NCBI RefSeq assembly: GCF_039535785.1
Contig: NZ_BAAAXV010000007.1
Location: forward strand, 1-45,666
Source of the DNA: Nonomuraea helvata
Lineage (GTDB): Bacteria; Actinomycetota; Actinomycetes; Streptosporangiales; Streptosporangiaceae
Reading direction: 5' to 3'
DNA: 45,666 nt
Shown here piece after piece: positions 16,544 through 24,433 of this stretch (the stretch's first letter is position 1; every line of letters starts with the position of its first letter). Made by a program: the position numbers and the translations under genes. The notes beneath the pieces are model-generated. The model made no database searches. It had not been told where the DNA came from and worked only from the letters and a program-made list of their open reading frames with translations.

Positions 16544-17680
16544 GTGCACGACCCACCACCCCTCGACAGACTCGGCATCGCGCTGCGCTACCTGGCCGCC
16601 GTGCTGCCCCTGCTGTTCTCCGGCCTCATACTGATCGCGCTCGTCAGTTACGTCCCCATGGGCCGGGACAAGATCCTGTGGGTGACGGCCGACGTAGGGC
16701 TCGGCGTGGTGGCGCTGGTCCTGATGTGGTGGCGGCGCCGCTGGCCGTGGCAGATCGCGCTGGTGACCGCGCTCTTCGCCACCGTCTCCCTCAGCGCCAC
16801 CGGCCCTGCCCTGGTCTCGTATGTCTCCCTGGTCACGCATCGCCGGTGGCGCTGGACCGTGCCGGTGGCGGTCACGTTCTGGCTGTGCGTGACCGCCTCG
16901 ACCCTGTGGCAGAGCCCCTTCGAGATGACCGTCTTCTACGGTCTGGCCTCAGCCGCCGTCCTGGCCGGGCTGACGTTCCTCGGCCTCTACCTGCGCGGGC
17001 GCCGCGATCTGGCCGCCGTGCAGCGGGAGGCGGAGCGCGCGGCGCAGCGGCAGCGGATCGAGCAAGCCCAGCTCGGCGAACGGCTCAAGATCGCCCAGGA
17101 GATGCACGACGTCCTCGCGCACCGGATCTCCCTGCTGGCGATGCTCGCCGGCGGCCTGGCCTACCGTACGGACCTGTCCGCCGAGCAGACCCGCGAGACC
17201 GCCCTGGCGATCCAGGAGAACGCCCACCAGTCGCTGAACGAGCTGCGCGCCGTCCTCGGCACGCTCCGGCGCGACGGCGGCATGGAGGCGCCGCAGCCGA
17301 CGCTGGCCCACCTGGACGCGCTGTTCGAGGAGGTGCGGGCGGCCGGGCAGCAGGTGGAGGTGGACGACGCCATCGACGGGCGCGAACTGCTGCCGACGCA
17401 GACGGGACGGCACGCGTACCGGATCGTGCAGGAGGCGCTGACCAACGCGCGCAAGCACGCGCCGGGCAGCCGCGTGCGGGCCGAACTGGGCGGGCGTCCC
17501 GGCGAGGGACTGCGCATCCGGGTGAGCAACCCCGCCCGGTCCGGCGCGAAGGCCGGCCCCGGCGGCCGGCTTGGCCTGGTCGGCCTTGCCGAACGCACCC
17601 GGATGGCGGGCGGCACGATCACCCACTCGGTGCAGAACGACCGCTTCGTCCTCGACGCGCGGCTGCCGTGGGAGGCTTGA
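16544..17680 (+). CDS. DesK/NarL-type sensor histidine kinase
   Basis: A 378-residue histidine kinase. Its N-terminal half has about five hydrophobic helices (AAVLPLLFSGLILIALVSYV, ILWVTADVGLGVVALVLMWW, and others up to AAVLAGLTFLGLYL), with almost no extracytoplasmic sensor, so it probably senses the membrane or a partner exporter. The HisKA_3 dimerisation motif is IAQEMHDVLAHRISLL with phospho-acceptor His 188, and the ATPase domain has IVQEALTNARKHAPG and GGRLGLVGLAERTRMAGG. The GTG at 16544 is used. The response regulator gene follows after four bases, and the divergent ABC exporter is the likely target. Confidence 0.92.
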   Translation: MHDPPPLDRLGIALRYLAAVLPLLFSGLILIALVSYVPMGRDKILWVTADVGLGVVALVLMWWRRRWPWQIALVTALFATVSLSATGPALVSYVSLVTHRRWRWTVPVAVTFWLCVTASTLWQSPFEMTVFYGLASAAVLAGLTFLGLYLRGRRDLAAVQREAERAAQRQRIEQAQLGERLKIAQEMHDVLAHRISLLAMLAGGLAYRTDLSAEQTRETALAIQENAHQSLNELRAVLGTLRRDGGMEAPQPTLAHLDALFEEVRAAGQQVEVDDAIDGRELLPTQTGRHAYRIVQEALTNARKHAPGSRVRAELGGRPGEGLRIRVSNPARSGAKAGPGGRLGLVGLAERTRMAGGTITHSVQNDRFVLDARLPWEA

Positions 17681-17684
17681 CGCC

Positions 17685-18332
17685 GTGATCAAAGTCGTGA
17701 TCGTGGACGACGACCCCATGGTGCGCACCGGCCTGCGCCTCATCCTCGGCGGCGAGGCCGACCTCGAGCTGGTGGGCGAGGCCGGGGACGGCAGGCAGGC
17801 CATGGCCGTGATCCGCGACCTCGGGCCCGACGTCGTGCTCATGGACCTGCGGATGCCCCACCAGGACGGGCTCACCACCATCGAGGTGCTGCTGGACCGC
17901 CCGGCGCCGCCCCGCATCCTGGTGCTCACCACGTTCGACGCCGACGACATGGTGCTGCGCGCTCTTCAGCTCGGCGCCGCCGGCTTCCTGCTGAAGGACA
18001 CGCCGCCACCGAAGATGATCGACGCCGTCCGTACCGTGGCCAGGGGCGAGCCGGTGCTGTCGCCCAGCGTGGCGCAGCAGGTGATCGCGGCCGCCACCGG
18101 CAGGTACGCGGCGCAGCGGCCGGCGGCTCAGCGGGAGCTGGCCAGGCTCACCGAACGCGAGCGGGAGGTCGCGATCGAGCTGGCCAGAGGCAGCTCCAAC
18201 GCCGAGATCGCGACGAGCCTGTCCGTGAGCGTGGCGACCGTGAAGGCCAACATCACCCGCATCTTCGCCAAGCTGGGGACCGACAACCGGGTGCACGTCG
18301 CGATGAAGGTCCGCGACGCGGGCCTGCTCTAG
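17685..18332 (+). CDS. NarL/FixJ-type response regulator
   Basis: A 215-residue DNA-binding response regulator. The receiver domain starts VIKVVIVDDDPMVRTGLRL with the acidic pocket in DDD, phospho-acceptor Asp 54 in VVLMDLRMP, a Thr in ILVLTTFD, and Lys in FLLKDTPP. The C-terminal LuxR-type helix-turn-helix is LTEREREVAIELARG and SNAEIATSLSVSVATVKANI. The GTG at 17685 begins four bases after the kinase stop. It is the natural partner of the upstream kinase. The three GACCYGGGTCG sites upstream of the kinase gene are its best candidate targets. Confidence 0.93.
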   Translation: MIKVVIVDDDPMVRTGLRLILGGEADLELVGEAGDGRQAMAVIRDLGPDVVLMDLRMPHQDGLTTIEVLLDRPAPPRILVLTTFDADDMVLRALQLGAAGFLLKDTPPPKMIDAVRTVARGEPVLSPSVAQQVIAAATGRYAAQRPAAQRELARLTEREREVAIELARGSSNAEIATSLSVSVATVKANITRIFAKLGTDNRVHVAMKVRDAGLL

Positions 18333-18384
18333 CTCGTTCGACAGGAGAGCGGGAGGCGGCGGTTCAGCCACATATAGCGAGGAA

Positions 18385-18408
18385 CCTCGGGCCTTCAGGC
18401 CCGGGAGG
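18385..18408 (+). repeat. Left-end hairpin of the TnpB element
   Basis: CCTCGGGCC-TTCA-GGCCCGGGAGG forms a 6-bp core stem with flanking CCTC/GAGG pairing across a bulge. Subterminal hairpins of this sort are recognised by the HUH transposase in IS200/IS605 elements. Confidence 0.6.
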
Positions 18409-18458
18409 AATCGCCTACGGCGCCGCACGTTTGTTCTCGTCATAATAAAGTTCACAGC

Positions 18459-19580
18459 GTGAAATTCGTTGCGCAGGTGCGACTGTTCCCCACGCCTGCC
18501 CAGGAGGCGGCGCTGGCGGACACCCTGCGCCTGTGCAACGAAGCCGCCAACTTCGTCTCCCGCATCGCGTGGGAGACGAAGACGTTCCGGAACTACGACC
18601 TGCGGCTGCACACCTACGGCGAGCTGAAGAACATGAGCCTGTCGGCCCAGCCGGCCCAGCACGTCATCAAGAAGGTCGCCGACGCCTACACGACAGTGAA
18701 GGCACAGGTGAAGGCGAGGCTCCGCAAGCCTCTCACCAAGCCGATTGGGTTCCGCCCGGACGCGGCCCAGCCGTTTGACGACCGATGCCTGTCCTGGCAG
18801 GTCGAGGCCCGCACCGTGAGCATCTGGACTACCGGCGGCCGGATGAAGGGCGTCGCGTTCGGCTGCTCCGACGAGCAGGCCGCCGCGCTGGCCGCCTACC
18901 GCAAGGGCGAATCAGACCTCGTTCACCGCGACGGCATGTGGCTGCTGATCGCCACCTGCGACATCCCCGACACCGACGTCACCGAACCCGACGGCTTCCT
19001 CGGCGTGGACCTCGGCATCGCCAACATCGCCACCACCGACGACGGCAAGCGTCGCTCGGGCAAGCACCTGAACGCGGTCCGGCACCGCAACCGGGAGCTC
19101 CGCCGCCGCCTCCAGGCCAAGCAGACCAAGTCCGCCAAACGCCTGCTCAAGGCCCGCAGGCGCAAGGAGGCTCGGTTCGCCCGGGACGTCAATCACGTCA
19201 TCTCGAAAGACATCGTGACCGAGGCTGCACGCACCGGACGCGGGATCGCCCTGGAAGACCTTCAGGGCATCCGCGACCGGGTACGGCTCCGCAAGCCCCA
19301 GCGGGTCACGCTGCACTCGTGGGCGTTCCACGAGCTCGGCCAGTTCGTCGCCTACAAGGCCCGCCGTGCCGGTGTCGCCGTGGTGTACGTCGATCCGGCT
19401 TACACATCGCAGGGGTGTTCGGCGTGCGGGCACGTGGACAAACACAACCGGCCGAACCAGGAAACCTTCGCCTGCACGTCGTGCGGCTTCGCTGAGCACG
19501 CCGACGTCAACGCAGCCCGCAACATCGCCTCACGCGGTGTCGCGGGCTGGGCTGCTGTCAACCAGCCGAACGCGGCCTGA
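18459..19580 (+). CDS. tnpB: TnpB RNA-guided nuclease of a transposon
   Basis: A 373-residue TnpB, the compact ancestor of Cas12 that cuts DNA guided by an RNA made from the element's right end. The RuvC-type catalytic triad looks intact: Asp 184 in FLGVDLGIAN, Glu 266 in IALEDLQGI, and Asp 349 in AEHADVNAARN. A zinc ribbon has four Cys (C320, C323, C339, C342; GCSACG and CTSCG). The N-terminal wedge domain begins KFVAQVRLFPTPAQEAAL. Length is typical. The GTG at 18459 is preceded by an AT-rich TAATAAAGTT stretch and has no obvious ribosome site. No tnpA accompanies it. Codon use resembles the neighbours, so it is not obviously a recent arrival from a distant host. Confidence 0.95.
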   Translation: MKFVAQVRLFPTPAQEAALADTLRLCNEAANFVSRIAWETKTFRNYDLRLHTYGELKNMSLSAQPAQHVIKKVADAYTTVKAQVKARLRKPLTKPIGFRPDAAQPFDDRCLSWQVEARTVSIWTTGGRMKGVAFGCSDEQAAALAAYRKGESDLVHRDGMWLLIATCDIPDTDVTEPDGFLGVDLGIANIATTDDGKRRSGKHLNAVRHRNRELRRRLQAKQTKSAKRLLKARRRKEARFARDVNHVISKDIVTEAARTGRGIALEDLQGIRDRVRLRKPQRVTLHSWAFHELGQFVAYKARRAGVAVVYVDPAYTSQGCSACGHVDKHNRPNQETFACTSCGFAEHADVNAARNIASRGVAGWAAVNQPNAA

Positions 19581-19582
19581 CA

Positions 19583-19641
19583 CCTGACCTCCAGTCAGGA
19601 CGATGAGCTGCAAGCTCAGCCCTTTAGGGCTGAGTCGTTGA
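19583..19641 (+). ncRNA. Structured right end, probable 3' part of the TnpB guide (omega) RNA
   Basis: Three stem-loops directly follow tnpB: CCTGAC/GTCAGG (19583-19599), GAGCT/AGCTC (19605-19617) and CTCAGCCC/GGGCTGAG with loop TTTA (19615-19634); the last two overlap and are alternatives. In characterised TnpB systems the guide RNA spans the end of tnpB and the right end, and its guide is the flanking DNA. Here the guide would begin near 19635-19642 and lie in the MaoC gene. The RNA is predicted, not shown. Confidence 0.5.
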
Positions 19642-20097
19642 CGCGTAGTGCCGGTAGACGGCCTGGGCGGCGCAGGCGGGCTTGGCCGAGCCGTCGATCT
19701 CGACCGTGAAGTCGCACAGCATCTGGACGCCGTTGTCGGGCACGTCCTCGACCGAGACCACCTTGGCGGCCAGCCGGATCTTGCCGCCGGCCCTGACCGG
19801 GCTGGGGAAGCGGACCTTGTTGAGGCCGTAGTTGATGCTCAACGTCACGCCCTGGATGTCGACCAGCTCGTGGTAGAGGGGGATGACGAGCGAGAGAGTC
19901 AGGTAACCGTGCGCGATGGTGCCGCCGAACGGGCCGGCCGCGGCGCGTCCGGGGTCGACGTGGATCCACTGGTGGTCGCCGGTGGCGGCGGCGAAGGCGT
20001 CGATCCGTTCCTGGGTGATCTGCAGCCAGGAGCTGGCGCCGAGGTCCTGCCCGGCGAGCGTCTTGATCTCCTCCAGGCCGCGCACGGTGATGGTCAT
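19624..20097 (-). CDS. MaoC-type (hot-dog) dehydratase, C-terminus altered by the TnpB element
   Basis: A 157-residue MaoC/hydratase-2 family protein that hydrates enoyl-CoA or a similar thioester. The signature is FAAATGDHQWIHVDPGRAA followed by GGTIAHGYLTLSL, with the catalytic Asp/His pair. The last residues after AVYRHYA (STTQP) and the TAA stop at 19624-19626 are encoded in the right-end hairpin of the TnpB element; the stop lies in the hairpin loop. The natural C-terminus is therefore probably replaced by a few residues, which should be tolerated. The ATG at 20097 overlaps the stop of the amidohydrolase by four bases, showing an operon. The frame is open upstream to 20211 only as a shadow. 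Confidence 0.88.
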   Translation of the reverse strand: MTITVRGLEEIKTLAGQDLGASSWLQITQERIDAFAAATGDHQWIHVDPGRAAAGPFGGTIAHGYLTLSLVIPLYHELVDIQGVTLSINYGLNKVRFPSPVRAGGKIRLAAKVVSVEDVPDNGVQMLCDFTVEIDGSAKPACAAQAVYRHYASTTQP

Positions 20098-20993
20098 GCC
20101 GGGTCCTTCCCTTCGTCGGAGCCGAGGCCGAGCAGGCGGGCGGCGTTCTCCTTGAGGATTCTGGGGCGTACCTCGGGCTTGATGTCGAGCTTCGAGAAGT
20201 CGGCCAGCCACCGGTCAGGGGTGATCATCGGGTAGTCGGAGCCGAACAGCACCTTCTCCTTGAGCAGGGTGTTGGCGTAGCGGACGAGCTGGGGCGGGAA
20301 GTACTTCGGTGACCAGCCCGACAGGTCGATGTGCACGGACGGCTTGTGGGTGGCCACGGCCAGGGCCTCGTCCTGCCAGGGGAACGACGGGTGGGCCAGG
20401 ATGATCTTCAGGTGCGGGAAGTCCACGGCCACGTCGTCCACGAGCATCGGATCGGAGTACTTCAGCCGGATGCCGCCCCCGCCGGGCACGCCCGCGCCGA
20501 TGCCGGTCTGGCCGGTGTGGAACAGCGCGATCGCGCCGAGCTCCTCGATCGTCTCGTACAGCGGGTAGGCCATCGGGTCGTTCGGGGCGAAGCCCTGGAC
20601 GCTGGGGTGGAACTTGAAGCCGCGCACGCCGTGCTCGGCGACCAGGCGGCGGGCCTCCCGGGCGCCCGCGCGGCCCTTGTGCGGATCGACGCTGGCGAAC
20701 GGGATGAGCACGTCGGCGTGCGCGGCGCAGCCCTCGGCGATCTCCTCGTTGGAGATGCGCGGGTGGCCGGTGGCGTGCTCGGCGTCCACGGTGAACACGA
20801 CCGCGGCCATCTTCCGCTCCCGGTAGTAGGCGGCCATCTGATCGATGCCCGGCCGCTCGTGAGAGCCGAAGTACTTCTCCGAGGCGCCGGCCAGCGCCGG
20901 GCTCAGCGAGCCGTGGCCGTCCTTGGAGACCTCCACGTGGGCGTGCACGTCGATCGCGACCAGCTCGGCGAAGGCGTCGGAGGACAGGTCCAT
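20094..20993 (-). CDS. ACMSD-like metal-dependent amidohydrolase (amidohydrolase 2 family)
   Basis: A 299-residue TIM-barrel hydrolase/decarboxylase. Metal ligands are visible as VAIDVHAHVEV near the N-terminus, FKFHPSVQGF, ALFHTGQTG, IILAHPSFPW and VLFGSDYPMI with the final Asp. This order is that of the ACMSD/2-amino-3-carboxymuconate semialdehyde decarboxylase and related aromatic-ring-cleavage or lactonase enzymes. Coupling to a MaoC dehydratase by an ATGA overlap points to degradation of an acyl or aromatic acid; neither ligase nor dehydrogenase is near. It is divergent from a methyltransferase gene about 85 bases away. Confidence 0.85.
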   Translation of the reverse strand: MDLSSDAFAELVAIDVHAHVEVSKDGHGSLSPALAGASEKYFGSHERPGIDQMAAYYRERKMAAVVFTVDAEHATGHPRISNEEIAEGCAAHADVLIPFASVDPHKGRAGAREARRLVAEHGVRGFKFHPSVQGFAPNDPMAYPLYETIEELGAIALFHTGQTGIGAGVPGGGGIRLKYSDPMLVDDVAVDFPHLKIILAHPSFPWQDEALAVATHKPSVHIDLSGWSPKYFPPQLVRYANTLLKEKVLFGSDYPMITPDRWLADFSKLDIKPEVRPRILKENAARLLGLGSDEGKDPA

Positions 20994-21077
20994 GGGGCGA
21001 AGGTAGGCATTTTAGTGACGGTCGTCAAGCATCTGCCCAACGATCGCCCGCGTCGAGCGATCGTCGAGAGAGACTCC

Positions 21078-21872
21078 ATGGCGCCGTCGAACCATCTCTT
21101 CATGGAACGTGGGGAAGAGCGGTACGGAGACCGCCTCTACTCGCATGAGAATCCGGCCGAGGCCGACCGTCTCGGGGCCATGGCGCAGGTCTTCGACCCG
21201 TATTCGTTCGAGCGGCTGCGGCCTCTCGTCCGTCCGGGATCCCGGACCTGTGACGTCGGAGCCGGGCTCGGAACGGTCGCCCAGTGGCTGATGAGCAGTT
21301 CCGGCGCGGAGACGGTCGTGATCGACACCGATGTCCGCAACCTCGGCGGCCGCGGGTTCAAGGAGATCCAGGCCGACATCACCGACCCCGCCTTCGACCC
21401 CGGCCGGTTCGACCTGGTGCACGCGCGTTTCGTCCTGATGCACCTGCGCGAGCGGGAGGCGGTGCTGAGACGGATGGCGACCTGGGTGCGGCCCGGCGGC
21501 TGGCTGGTCCTGTCCGACTCCTGGGAGCTGGGCGCGCCGACCTCGCCGTGCGCGGCGTACCGGGAGACGGCGGCCAAGGCGAGCGAGCTGGCCACGCGGA
21601 CGACCGGCAGCGACTTCAACGCGGGCCGGCGGTATCCGCGGCCCATGGCCGAGCTGGGATTCTCGGAGATCGGGTTCGCGGTCGACGTTCCGGTGATCGA
21701 GGGGGGCGGGGCGCTGGCCCGGTTCTGGGTGAGCACGGCGAACGCGGCCCGCCCCGCGCTGGTGCGCGAACTCGGGCCCGAGACCGTCGACGACGCCCTG
21801 GCGTACCTCGCCGATCCGGAGACCCGCGACATCGGGATCGCGATGGTCACCATGTGGGGGCGCCGCCCCTGA
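21078..21872 (+). CDS. Class I SAM-dependent methyltransferase
   Basis: A 264-residue methyltransferase. Motif I is TCDVGAGLGTVAQWL, motif II ends in VVIDTDVRN, and FDLVHARFVLMHLRER then RRMATWVRPGGWLVLSDSW complete the fold. Such proteins methylate small molecules including polyketide and terpenoid products. The ATG at 21078 with GAGAGA upstream is preferred; an ATG at 21102 is a possible alternative. The P450 gene starts 48 bases after the stop with its own strong ribosome site. The two may act together in tailoring a metabolite, but no core biosynthetic gene is present in the window. Confidence 0.87.
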   Translation: MAPSNHLFMERGEERYGDRLYSHENPAEADRLGAMAQVFDPYSFERLRPLVRPGSRTCDVGAGLGTVAQWLMSSSGAETVVIDTDVRNLGGRGFKEIQADITDPAFDPGRFDLVHARFVLMHLREREAVLRRMATWVRPGGWLVLSDSWELGAPTSPCAAYRETAAKASELATRTTGSDFNAGRRYPRPMAELGFSEIGFAVDVPVIEGGGALARFWVSTANAARPALVRELGPETVDDALAYLADPETRDIGIAMVTMWGRRP

Positions 21873-21920
21873 CCGTGCTCCCGCAGCGAAACCCTCATCG
21901 CCACGCCCCCGGAGGCATTG

Positions 21921-23129
21921 ATGACCGCCACGGAAATGCTGTTCAATCCGTTCGCTCCAGGTTTCACAGACGACCCCTATCCGACCTATCGCCGGATGCG
22001 CGAGGTCGATCCGGTGCATGAGCATCCGTTCGGGTTCTGGGTCCTGAGCGCGTACGACGACATCGCGGCGCTGCTGCGAGCCGGGCTCTCGGTCGACGAC
22101 CGGGAGGTCGCCGGCGGCCAGATCCGCGAGCAGATGGACCAGCTGGACCTCGGCGTGCTCAACCTGTCCATGGTCCATCGCGACCCGCCCGACCACACCC
22201 GGCTGCGCTCCCTGGTCAGCAAGGTGTTCACCACGCGCTCGGTCGCGGCCATGGAAGGCGAGATCACCGGACTCGTCGACGCCGCGCTCGACCGGATCGA
22301 GGCGGCCGGGCACGCCGACCTCGTCGAGGCGCTGGCGTTCCCGCTGCCGTTCGCGGTGATCTCGAAGATGCTCGGAATGCCGCCGGCCGACCACGCCCGC
22401 ATCCGGGAGCTGACCGGGGTTCTGGCGCTGTCCCTGCAGGTGGTCACGGATCCGGAGGTGCTCAAGCAGATCGCCGAAGCCGGCCGGGAGATGACGGCGG
22501 TGACGAGGGAGCTGATCGCCTGGAAACGGGCGAACCCGGCCGACGACCTGTTCAGCGCGCTCATCGCCGCCGAGCACGAGGGCGGCAAGCTCAGCGACGA
22601 CGAACTGATCGCGCAGGTCGTCATGCTCTACATCGCCGGGCACGAGACGACCGTGAACCTCATCTCCAACGGCACCGTCGCCCTGCTCCGCAACCCCGGC
22701 CAGCTCGCCCTGCTCCGCGCCCGACCGGAGCTGGCGGCCAACGCCGTGGAGGAGTTCCTCCGTTACGACAGCCCGGTCCAGCAGTCCAAGCGGATCACCC
22801 TCGCCCCTTACACCGTGCGCGGCCGTACGATCCCCGCCGGCACCTTCGTCTTCGCCTGCCTGGCGTCGGCCAACCGCGACGAACGCTTCTGGGGCCCGGA
22901 CGCCGACCGGCTCCGGCTGGAGCGCCCGAACGCCCGCAGCCACGTGTCCTTCGGCGCGGGCCCGCACCACTGTCTCGGCGCGGCACTGGCCCGGCTGGAG
23001 GGCCGCGTGGCCATCGAGCGCTTGGTACGCCGTTTCCCCCGCCTGGCGCTTGACGGCGAGGTGGAGTGGAACGGCAGGATCAATCTGCGCGGCCCGGCGA
23101 GACTTCCGATAAACACCGGCGACAAATAA
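21921..23129 (+). CDS. Cytochrome P450
   Basis: A 402-residue bacterial class I P450 monooxygenase. The heme ligand is Cys 351 in VSFGAGPHHCLGAALARLEG, the oxygen-activating I-helix is YIAGHETTVN (AGHETT, residues 239-244), and the K-helix ExxR is in VEEFLRYDSP with R. The ATG at 21921 lies 5 bases after GGAGG (21911-21915), so it is preferred over the TTG at 21918. Ferredoxin and reductase genes are absent here, as is usual. Substrate is unknown; the flanking methyltransferases suggest a tailoring role. Confidence 0.95.
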   Translation: MTATEMLFNPFAPGFTDDPYPTYRRMREVDPVHEHPFGFWVLSAYDDIAALLRAGLSVDDREVAGGQIREQMDQLDLGVLNLSMVHRDPPDHTRLRSLVSKVFTTRSVAAMEGEITGLVDAALDRIEAAGHADLVEALAFPLPFAVISKMLGMPPADHARIRELTGVLALSLQVVTDPEVLKQIAEAGREMTAVTRELIAWKRANPADDLFSALIAAEHEGGKLSDDELIAQVVMLYIAGHETTVNLISNGTVALLRNPGQLALLRARPELAANAVEEFLRYDSPVQQSKRITLAPYTVRGRTIPAGTFVFACLASANRDERFWGPDADRLRLERPNARSHVSFGAGPHHCLGAALARLEGRVAIERLVRRFPRLALDGEVEWNGRINLRGPARLPINTGDK

Positions 23130-23264
23130 AACAATAAAAGAAGAGATATTCCGTTGATTGGCCTGTTGTCGTAAATTTATTTGTCTGTGCTACGCTGTCT
23201 GCATAAAGCTGGAAATTGCGTTTAGCATCGGCGTTCCTGGATTCCCAGAAAGGAACGGCCGCTC
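23130..23264 (+). promoter_or_regulatory. AT-rich promoter region of the downstream methyltransferase
   Basis: This 135-base gap is strikingly AT-rich for the window (runs such as AACAATAAAAG and GTAAATTTATT). A TTGTCG (23166-23171) and TACGCT (23191-23196) pair with a 19-base spacer could be a promoter. A GAAAGGA ribosome site lies just before the ATG at 23265. Confidence 0.4.
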
Positions 23265-24122
23265 ATGCATGAAGCGCAGCCCAGCCAGACCGCGATCATG
23301 GCCGCCGCCGCCCGCGCGGCGCACCTCGTCGTCGACCACGAGCCTTTCATCTTCCGCGACACGGTGGCCGCGACCCTGCTCGGCGAACGGGTCGAGGAGC
23401 CGCTCGGCTACCATCGCACGCACGGCGACCACGTCGTGCTGTCCGGCACGCGCGCCCAGGTCACGGCCCGCAGCCACTACGCCGAGCGCCGCCTGACCGA
23501 GCCGGGCCGCGACGGCCTGGAGCAGTACGTGGTGCTGGGCGCCGGGCTCGACACCTTCGCCTACCGGCCGGAGGCGGCCGGCCTGCGGGTCTTCGAGGTG
23601 GATCACCCCGCCACGCAGCGGTGGAAGCGCGACCTGGCGGACGCGGCCGGCCTCGGGCAGCCGGAGGGCCTGACCTTCGTGCCGCTGGACTTCGAGTCCG
23701 GCGACCTGATGGACGGGCTGCGCGCGGCGGGGTTCGATCCCGGCAAGCGTGCCCTGGTGGGCTGGCTCGGCGTGGCCATGTACCTCACGCCGGAGGCGAT
23801 CGCCGCCACGTTCGCGGTCATCGGGCGCTTCGCGCCGGGCAGCGAGCTGATCATGGAGTACGCGCTGCCGCCCGCCCTGCGCGACGAGAGGGGCAGCGCG
23901 TACGCCGGGTTCGCCCTGCCCGCCGCGGCCGAGCGCGGTGAGCCCTGGCTGTCCTTCTTCGTCCCCGACGAGCTGTCGGCCCTGCTCAAGCAGCACGGGC
24001 TGGAGGTGGTCGAGCACGTACGGCAGGCCGCCTGCGTCGATCCCGGCCTGTGGGAGCGCTCCGACGCCCTGCGACCGGCCGACCTGTGCCGCCTGGTCCG
24101 CGCCGCCGTGCCGAGGTCATGA
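23265..24122 (+). CDS. LCMT-like SAM-dependent methyltransferase (TIGR00027 type)
   Basis: A 285-residue member of the leucine-carboxyl-methyltransferase-like group common in actinobacteria. It shows MAAAARAAH at the N-terminus, YAERRL, the SAM motif YVVLGAGLDTFAYR, then LRVFEVDHPATQRWKR and the family-typical WLGVAMYLTPEAI and ELIMEYALP. Members methylate carboxyl or hydroxyl groups of diverse natural products; the substrate here is not known. The ATG at 23265 has a GAAAGGA ribosome site about 13 bases before it. Its 3' end lies directly against the truncated SnoaL-like gene on the other strand. Confidence 0.87.
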   Translation: MHEAQPSQTAIMAAAARAAHLVVDHEPFIFRDTVAATLLGERVEEPLGYHRTHGDHVVLSGTRAQVTARSHYAERRLTEPGRDGLEQYVVLGAGLDTFAYRPEAAGLRVFEVDHPATQRWKRDLADAAGLGQPEGLTFVPLDFESGDLMDGLRAAGFDPGKRALVGWLGVAMYLTPEAIAATFAVIGRFAPGSELIMEYALPPALRDERGSAYAGFALPAAAERGEPWLSFFVPDELSALLKQHGLEVVEHVRQAACVDPGLWERSDALRPADLCRLVRAAVPRS

Positions 24123-24167
24123 CGATCAACCGGCTTGACCGCCCTGCGCCACGTACGCCTGACCCTC

Positions 24168-24363
24168 GGCGGAAGAAGGGCGGCCAGACCTCGAGGTACG
24201 CCTCGAGGCCGCGCACTCCTTCGCAGGGCGGCGGCACGTCGTACATCACGATGTCGTCGGCGTGGTCGGCGGCGACGCCCGCCAGGTCGCCGCGGTGCAC
24301 CGCCTCGGCCCAGCGCTCGACCAAGGTACGGATCAGCGCCTCGTCCCGGGTCTTCACCGTCAT
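24168..24363 (-). pseudogene. 3'-truncated SnoaL-like/DUF4440 gene
   Basis: From the ATG at 24363 about 65 residues match the start of SnoaL-like proteins (LVERWAEAVHRGDLAGVAAD, then HADDIVMYDVPPPCEGVRGL, then EVWPPFF). These domains are normally 120-150 residues. After WPPFF the frame runs on as Arg/Gly-rich nonsense (RRGSGVRGAGRSS) antisense to the methyltransferase 3' end, and no other minus-strand frame resumes the domain. The second half, with the rest of the cone-shaped fold, is therefore missing, probably through a deletion that joined it to the methyltransferase gene. The remnant is unlikely to be functional. Confidence 0.65.
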
Positions 24364-24433
24364 GGTTGCCGTCCTTCCGCATCGGTTCGTCAGGACGACA
24401 ACCCGGGCCTGGCCCGGAACTCATCGCGAATGG

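Larger units (their letters stand above)
18350..19641 (+). mobile_element. Solitary TnpB element (IS200/IS605 or IS607 group)
   Basis: A compact element with one gene, tnpB, flanked by hairpin-rich ends and no transposase (tnpA) on either side. The left end includes a CGGGCC/GGCCCG hairpin with TTCA loop at 18388-18403. The right end carries three consecutive hairpins at 19583-19634. Exact borders cannot be fixed without an empty site: the left border lies somewhere between the response regulator stop (18332) and 18385, and the right border close to 19635-19641. The element would need a TnpA supplied in trans to move. It sits between a two-component system and a MaoC gene and extends into the 3' end of the latter. 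Confidence 0.8.

Noticed and set aside
18333..19641. tnpA transposase partner for TnpB
   Set aside because: No HUH or serine transposase is encoded on either side; only the nuclease gene is present.
23158..23496. Plus-strand frame with Cys-rich start in the AT-rich gap
   Set aside because: It runs into the methyltransferase in another frame and has no ribosome site or recognizable domain.
21078..24363. Methyltransferase, P450, methyltransferase and SnoaL remnant as a biosynthetic gene cluster
   Set aside because: No core synthase, terpene cyclase, NRPS/PKS or RiPP precursor is present; tailoring genes alone do not support a cluster.
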